From CAZJDV01 sp964544865 (GTDB lineage Bacteria > Chloroflexota > Dehalococcoidia > Lucifugimonadales > CAJWER01), in the NCBI GenBank assembly GCA_964544865.1, contig CAZJDV010000002.1, positions 20,050-84,049 on the forward strand: a stretch of DNA of 64,000 nucleotides, given 5' to 3'. The notes under the pieces were generated by a model, which saw only the letters and a list, made by a program, of their open reading frames with translations, searched no databases and was not told the origin of the DNA. Shown here in pieces: positions 59,164 to 64,000 of this stretch. The translations under genes were made by a program, and so were the position numbers. Positions within the stretch are counted from its first letter, which is position 1, and each line of letters begins with the position of its first letter.

Positions 59164-61797
59164 TCAGTATTGCGCAGCCGATTCCGTATTCTTCGTGGCT
59201 GGAGTCACCAGGAACAGCAGCGAGGGCAGGACGATAAGCGATGCGGCCGCCGCCATGAAAATCATCACGGCGGTGAGGATGCCGTACGACGAGAACATCG
59301 GCATCGGGGCGAACGCCATGATCGTGAACCCGAGGACGCTGGTGGCCGCCGAGGCCAGGAGCGCCGCGCCCGTTCCCTGGGCCGCCCGGCCCAGCGCCTG
59401 CACCCTGTCGCCTACCCGGTCCATCTCCTCGCGGAATCTCTGGGTCATGTGGATCGCGTAGTCGATACCCACTCCGATCGACACGGCGGCGATGGTGGCG
59501 GTTACGAAGTTCAGACCGAAACCGAACACGTACATGAAGGCGTAGAGCCACTCCACCACAAGGCCGATGGGAATGATGGTCACCACTCCGTACCGCACCG
59601 ACCGCATGGCGGCGACGGCGAGCAGCAGGCACGCGACGACGGCGATGATCAGCGCGCGCTGGAGTCCGTCGGTAGTGGCGTCCAGGGAGGCCTGGCGGAT
59701 ATAGGGCGATCCTGTCAGCCCCACCAGAGTCAAAGAGGGGACGGCCTCGAGTATCTTCATGTCCTCCATGAGGGCGTCCCGCGAGCCTATGACATTCGCC
59801 TGCTCTCGAGTACCCGGGATCCCAAGCACGATGGCCGTCGCGTACCTCTGGGGAGCCGCGGGGTCGTGGAAGAGGGTCGCGCCGACCTCCAGCGGATCGT
59901 AGATATCCAGGGTTGGACCGGCCGGCACGCCGTGAAGCGTGATGTAGTCGAAAATCGCCCCTAGCTGATCTCGCGAGTTCGGCCGGCGGTAGGTCTTGCC
60001 GCTGTAACGGAACTCGCTGACGGAGCCGCCGGCCGTCAGCAGCACCCCGGAAGCCATCTCTATCTCGGCTCGCGCGTAGTCCGAGTTCATAACCTGCTCC
60101 AAGACCGTGAAGATCGTCCGCGCCTGCAGGCTGGCCTCGCCATCGTCGCGGGCCACGTACGGGTTGTCCGCGACCGCCTCGATGAACCGCTGGATGGCCG
60201 CCATCGCGGCGGGATCCGCCAGGTCCCCTTCCACGTAGATGATGGCCGACTCACCCCCTGTCTGGCCGACGAATTCGTCGATCTTGTCCAGGCCGACGAC
60301 GAAGTCGGAATCTGACTTGAAGAAGTCCTGGACGTCGAAAGTCGCCTCCAGCCTCAGGGCATAGTATGCGGCGGCGACGGTCACCAACGCTGTCATCGCC
60401 AGGACCGGACCGCGCCGGCGCGCCAGGCCCACGATGATGCCCGGCAGAGACCATCGCCGAAAACCGCCGGACGCCGGCGCGGGCGCGGGAACGGCGCCAT
60501 CCAGGGCAGACCCGGTACGCCAGGCGTCCAGCCGCATTAGCGCGAGTGGGACGGCCAGGCCCATGACGATGAAAGCCGCCAGGATCGCCAGGCCCGCCCC
60601 AATGCCAAAGCCGACGACCGTCTCGATCTCCGCGGAGGTGTTGGCCAGAAAGGCTATCGCGTCGGTAAGCGTGGCCAGCACCAGGGCGGCCAAAACCCCG
60701 GCCATGCCGATGCGAAACGCCCGCCTTGGGTCCGCCCACAGCCTTCGCTCCTCGCGGTATCGATTCAACGCGTGAATCGCGAAGTCCGCACCGAGAGAGA
60801 TCATGGCGATGGGCACGATGAAGTCCAGCGTGGTGGAAGACTTGAGTCCGACCAGGTTGGAGAGTCCCTTGAGCCAGATGATCATGAAGACAAGGCCCAC
60901 CGCCGACAGCCCGACGACCCGCGCCGAGCGCAGGCTGACGCCTACCACGATCAAGACCATCACAAATGTGGCAAGAATGAACGGCACGGCTGTGCCTACT
61001 TCGTCCGCGATCTCGAGGCTGGCGTCGATGGCGACGCCCCAGAGTCCATAGTGCTCCTGGTCTCCTCGAAGCAGCGCCTGCGCTTTCCGGCTAAAGTTCT
61101 CCTTCCTCACGGTGGCGGGGTTGCTCGTGGTGCCGATCCTGAGCGCGCCGCCGCCCAGCCTCTCATTGTCCGCCGCCACGAAGATGCCCATCGCCGGGGC
61201 AGTCCAGTAGTCGATCTCCTGGCCGAAGACTTTCCTGCCCTCTTCCCCGTTCAGGTGATAGAGAAGGTCCTTCAACCCTTCGGTACGCGGGTCGTTCAAC
61301 ACCTGGTGGACGGCGAACTTCACCTGCTCGTCGGTGGCCCGCTCCAGGTCGACGACCTCCTGCACGGCGTCAGTAAGGGTATGTATGCCAAGAACGGGCT
61401 GCTGCCGGTCGACGTCAAACCCGGAGTAGAGGTACGGCTGTACAGGCAGGTCCGGAGGGCTCAGCCTGCCCTCGCCGTCGGCTTTCCGCAGCGCCTCCGA
61501 GTTACGAAAGAGCTCCAGCAGGGGGTCTCGGGTGAGAACATCGCCTCCGGTGGCCTCGACGATGAGAAACACGCCGTGGAAGCGAGGCGGTAGGTTGGTG
61601 TTGAACGTGTCCTCGAGGTCGTACACGAGACCGCCGGGATTGTCTGAGGCGGTCTCGTCGGGCGACATCAGGACCATGGGGACGGCCAGCAGAGCGGTCA
61701 GGGCGAGGATCGCCAGCAGGAACCAGGCTGACCTGAGTTCCATCGCGGCCGCGATTCTGTAGGAGAGGGTCTGTTCACTCACGATCGCTGGATGCAC
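59164..61797 (-). CDS. RND-superfamily (MMPL/HAE3) transporter
   Basis: Large inner-membrane exporter, about 877 residues with two sets of six transmembrane helices and two periplasmic loops (roughly residues 35-265 and 500-690). DFIVPIAMISLGADFAIHAL and SIGVGIDYAIHMTQRFREEM are the paired GxD-containing helix-4 motifs that carry proton-relay Asp residues; LATLTDAIAFLAN and ATSVLGFTIMAFAP are also typical. The HAE3 family includes hopanoid transporters (HpnN), so it is a candidate exporter for the hopanoids made at 17285-26243, although not in that operon. The start is uncertain: GTG 61797 or GTG 61782; the frame stays open into cysS. Confidence 0.85.
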   Translation of the reverse strand: MHPAIVSEQTLSYRIAAAMELRSAWFLLAILALTALLAVPMVLMSPDETASDNPGGLVYDLEDTFNTNLPPRFHGVFLIVEATGGDVLTRDPLLELFRNSEALRKADGEGRLSPPDLPVQPYLYSGFDVDRQQPVLGIHTLTDAVQEVVDLERATDEQVKFAVHQVLNDPRTEGLKDLLYHLNGEEGRKVFGQEIDYWTAPAMGIFVAADNERLGGGALRIGTTSNPATVRKENFSRKAQALLRGDQEHYGLWGVAIDASLEIADEVGTAVPFILATFVMVLIVVGVSLRSARVVGLSAVGLVFMIIWLKGLSNLVGLKSSTTLDFIVPIAMISLGADFAIHALNRYREERRLWADPRRAFRIGMAGVLAALVLATLTDAIAFLANTSAEIETVVGFGIGAGLAILAAFIVMGLAVPLALMRLDAWRTGSALDGAVPAPAPASGGFRRWSLPGIIVGLARRRGPVLAMTALVTVAAAYYALRLEATFDVQDFFKSDSDFVVGLDKIDEFVGQTGGESAIIYVEGDLADPAAMAAIQRFIEAVADNPYVARDDGEASLQARTIFTVLEQVMNSDYARAEIEMASGVLLTAGGSVSEFRYSGKTYRRPNSRDQLGAIFDYITLHGVPAGPTLDIYDPLEVGATLFHDPAAPQRYATAIVLGIPGTREQANVIGSRDALMEDMKILEAVPSLTLVGLTGSPYIRQASLDATTDGLQRALIIAVVACLLLAVAAMRSVRYGVVTIIPIGLVVEWLYAFMYVFGFGLNFVTATIAAVSIGVGIDYAIHMTQRFREEMDRVGDRVQALGRAAQGTGAALLASAATSVLGFTIMAFAPMPMFSSYGILTAVMIFMAAAASLIVLPSLLFLVTPATKNTESAAQY

Positions 61798-61810
61798 AAC
61801 GGATTTGGGC

Positions 61811-63177
<1,367 letters not shown>

Positions 63178-63181
<4 letters not shown>

Positions 63182-63660
63182 TCTGTCGATTCGAGGGTCG
63201 CGACGGCCAGGGCGGCGATGCCCTCGCCCCTTCCCGTAAAACCGAGGCCGTCGGTACTCTTCGCCTTGAGGTTTACCGCGTCGCGTTCGACCTCGAGCAG
63301 GGCCGCGAGGCCCAGTCTCATCCGGTCGATGAAAGGGCCGAGGACGGGGCGATCGGCGATTATTGTAACATCAACATATGTGAGCCGCCAGCGGCCCTCC
63401 TGGAGCAGCCGGCACGTGCGGCGGAGCAACTCCCCGCTTTCGATGTCCCTGAGGGTCTCGTCTCTCGGGGGGAAATGCATGCCGATGTCGCCCAGGCCGG
63501 CGCCGCCCAGCAGCGCGTCGATGACAGCGTGTATCAGCACATCGCCGTCGCTGTGACCCGACAGCCCTCGGTCGAATGGGACCGTGACCCCGCCAAGCAC
63601 CAGTGGGCGGCTCTCGACGAGGGGATGGACGTCGAACCCGATGCCGGTACGCGTTGTCAT
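63178..63660 (-). CDS. ispF: 2-C-methyl-D-erythritol 2,4-cyclodiphosphate synthase
   Basis: MEP-pathway cyclase, 160 residues. GIGFDVHPLVESRPLVLGGV (metal Asp and His), SGHSDGDVLIHAVIDALLGG, GDIGMHFPP and AKSTDGLGFTGRGEGIAA are the family motifs. ATG 63660 overlaps the ispD stop (ATGA); both feed isopentenyl diphosphate to the prenyl synthase and hopanoid operon. Confidence 0.95.
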
Positions 63661-64000
63661 TGAGCCAGTCCCGGCACGACGCGGCCTCTGCCCCTCAGCA
63701 CGGCCTCGACTATGCTGACGTCCTCCGGTACGGTCACCTTGGCGTTGTCGTAGGAGCCCATGAACACCTTGACCGCGTGGCCGCACCGCTCCACCATCGA
63801 AGCGTCGTCGGTCACGTCTTCGGAGACCTCCTTGTGGGCGGCGGCCAGCAAGTCGGTTCTGAAGACCTGGGGTGTCTGAATCAGCCACAGTCCTTCGCGA
63901 TCGAGGGTCTCGGTCACGACGCGCCCGGGCCCGACCGCCTTTATGGTGTCCTTGACGGGCACCGCGGCGACGGCGGCCCCGGTATCCCGTGCCTCTCTCA
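63657..64000 (-). CDS. ispD: 2-C-methyl-D-erythritol 4-phosphate cytidylyltransferase, 5' part outside window
   Basis: C-terminal 113 or so residues of IspD. VPVKDTIKAV, LWLIQTPQVFRTDLLAAAH, VTDDASMVERCGHAVKVFMG and NAKVTVPEDVSIVEAVL are characteristic (T-D-D-A and N-x-K-V/I-T). The same frame continues to the window edge (RDTGAAVAAVPVKD), so the gene is cut by the window, not broken. Confidence 0.9.
   Translation of the reverse strand, partial: REARDTGAAVAAVPVKDTIKAVGPGRVVTETLDREGLWLIQTPQVFRTDLLAAAHKEVSEDVTDDASMVERCGHAVKVFMGSYDNAKVTVPEDVSIVEAVLRGRGRVVPGLAQ

Overview
The window reads as one contig of a high-GC, gene-dense bacterial genome, probably a metagenome assembly because it carries a 10-N scaffold gap at 58403-58412. 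GTG and TTG starts are frequent and many genes overlap by 4 bases. The gene content (an 11-subunit complex I without NuoEFG, SUF with SufU scaffolds, a PAC2 gene, YvcK with an N-terminal membrane segment, a RspA/mandelate-racemase protein, sugar-module genes) fits a Chloroflexota lineage, perhaps Dehalococcoidia/SAR202-like. That placement is inference; no rRNA or tRNA gene was seen to confirm it.

Layout. 1-3000: a small conserved-looking ORF, ftsZ, a squalene-cyclase-like gene broken by an in-frame stop, and a badly damaged PAC2 gene. 3053-6023 (minus): M20 peptidase, Nudix hydrolase, NAD kinase. 6094-17075 (minus): nuoABCDHIJK-orf64-LMN. 17285-26243 (plus): a hopanoid operon with polyprenyl synthase, hpnH, hpnG, shc, a YjbQ-family gene, hpnC, hpnD and hpnE. 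26243-31885 (plus): directly continuing sugar/nucleoside module (2-hydroxyacid dehydrogenase-like, FGGY kinase, class II aldolase, DUF6379-like protein, epimerase, nucleoside hydrolase). 32028-38801 (plus): SUF operon sufB-C-D-U-rrf2-Rieske-sufS-sufU2. 38868-44651: phosphatase, flippase-like protein, TatD, YIP1, RspA-like enolase-superfamily protein, alpha/beta hydrolase, signal-peptidase-like protein. 45106-49977 (minus): tetrapyrrole operon (HTH gene, sirC, hemC, cobA-hemD fusion, hemB). 50165-54583: pcm, then a decayed stretch (broken histidine kinase, response regulator fused to the end of MobB, frameshifted mobA, broken exported protein). 54798-64000: gatB, yvcK, secG, SAM adenosyltransferase across the gap, UPF0145 remnant, RND transporter, cysS, ispF, ispD (cut by the window end).

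How it works together. Complex I and the hopanoid operon are divergently transcribed from a 210-base region that carries a good sigma-70-type promoter on each strand. The hopanoid operon encodes everything from C15/C20 prenyl diphosphate to squalene (HpnCDE), cyclisation (Shc), adenosyl addition (HpnH) and adenine removal (HpnG), and then runs into sugar kinase, aldolase and nucleosidase genes without a clear break. The SUF operon has its own strong promoter, an adjacent palindrome, an internal Rrf2 regulator and two SufU scaffolds.

The most unusual feature is the number of broken genes. Eight loci carry stops, frameshifts, internal deletions, truncations or a chimeric fusion, while the core operons around them are intact except for an unexplained missing start in cobA-hemD. 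This suggests either recent loss of non-essential functions (Mo-cofactor guanylation, one two-component system, PAC2) or local assembly error; read mapping would separate the two.
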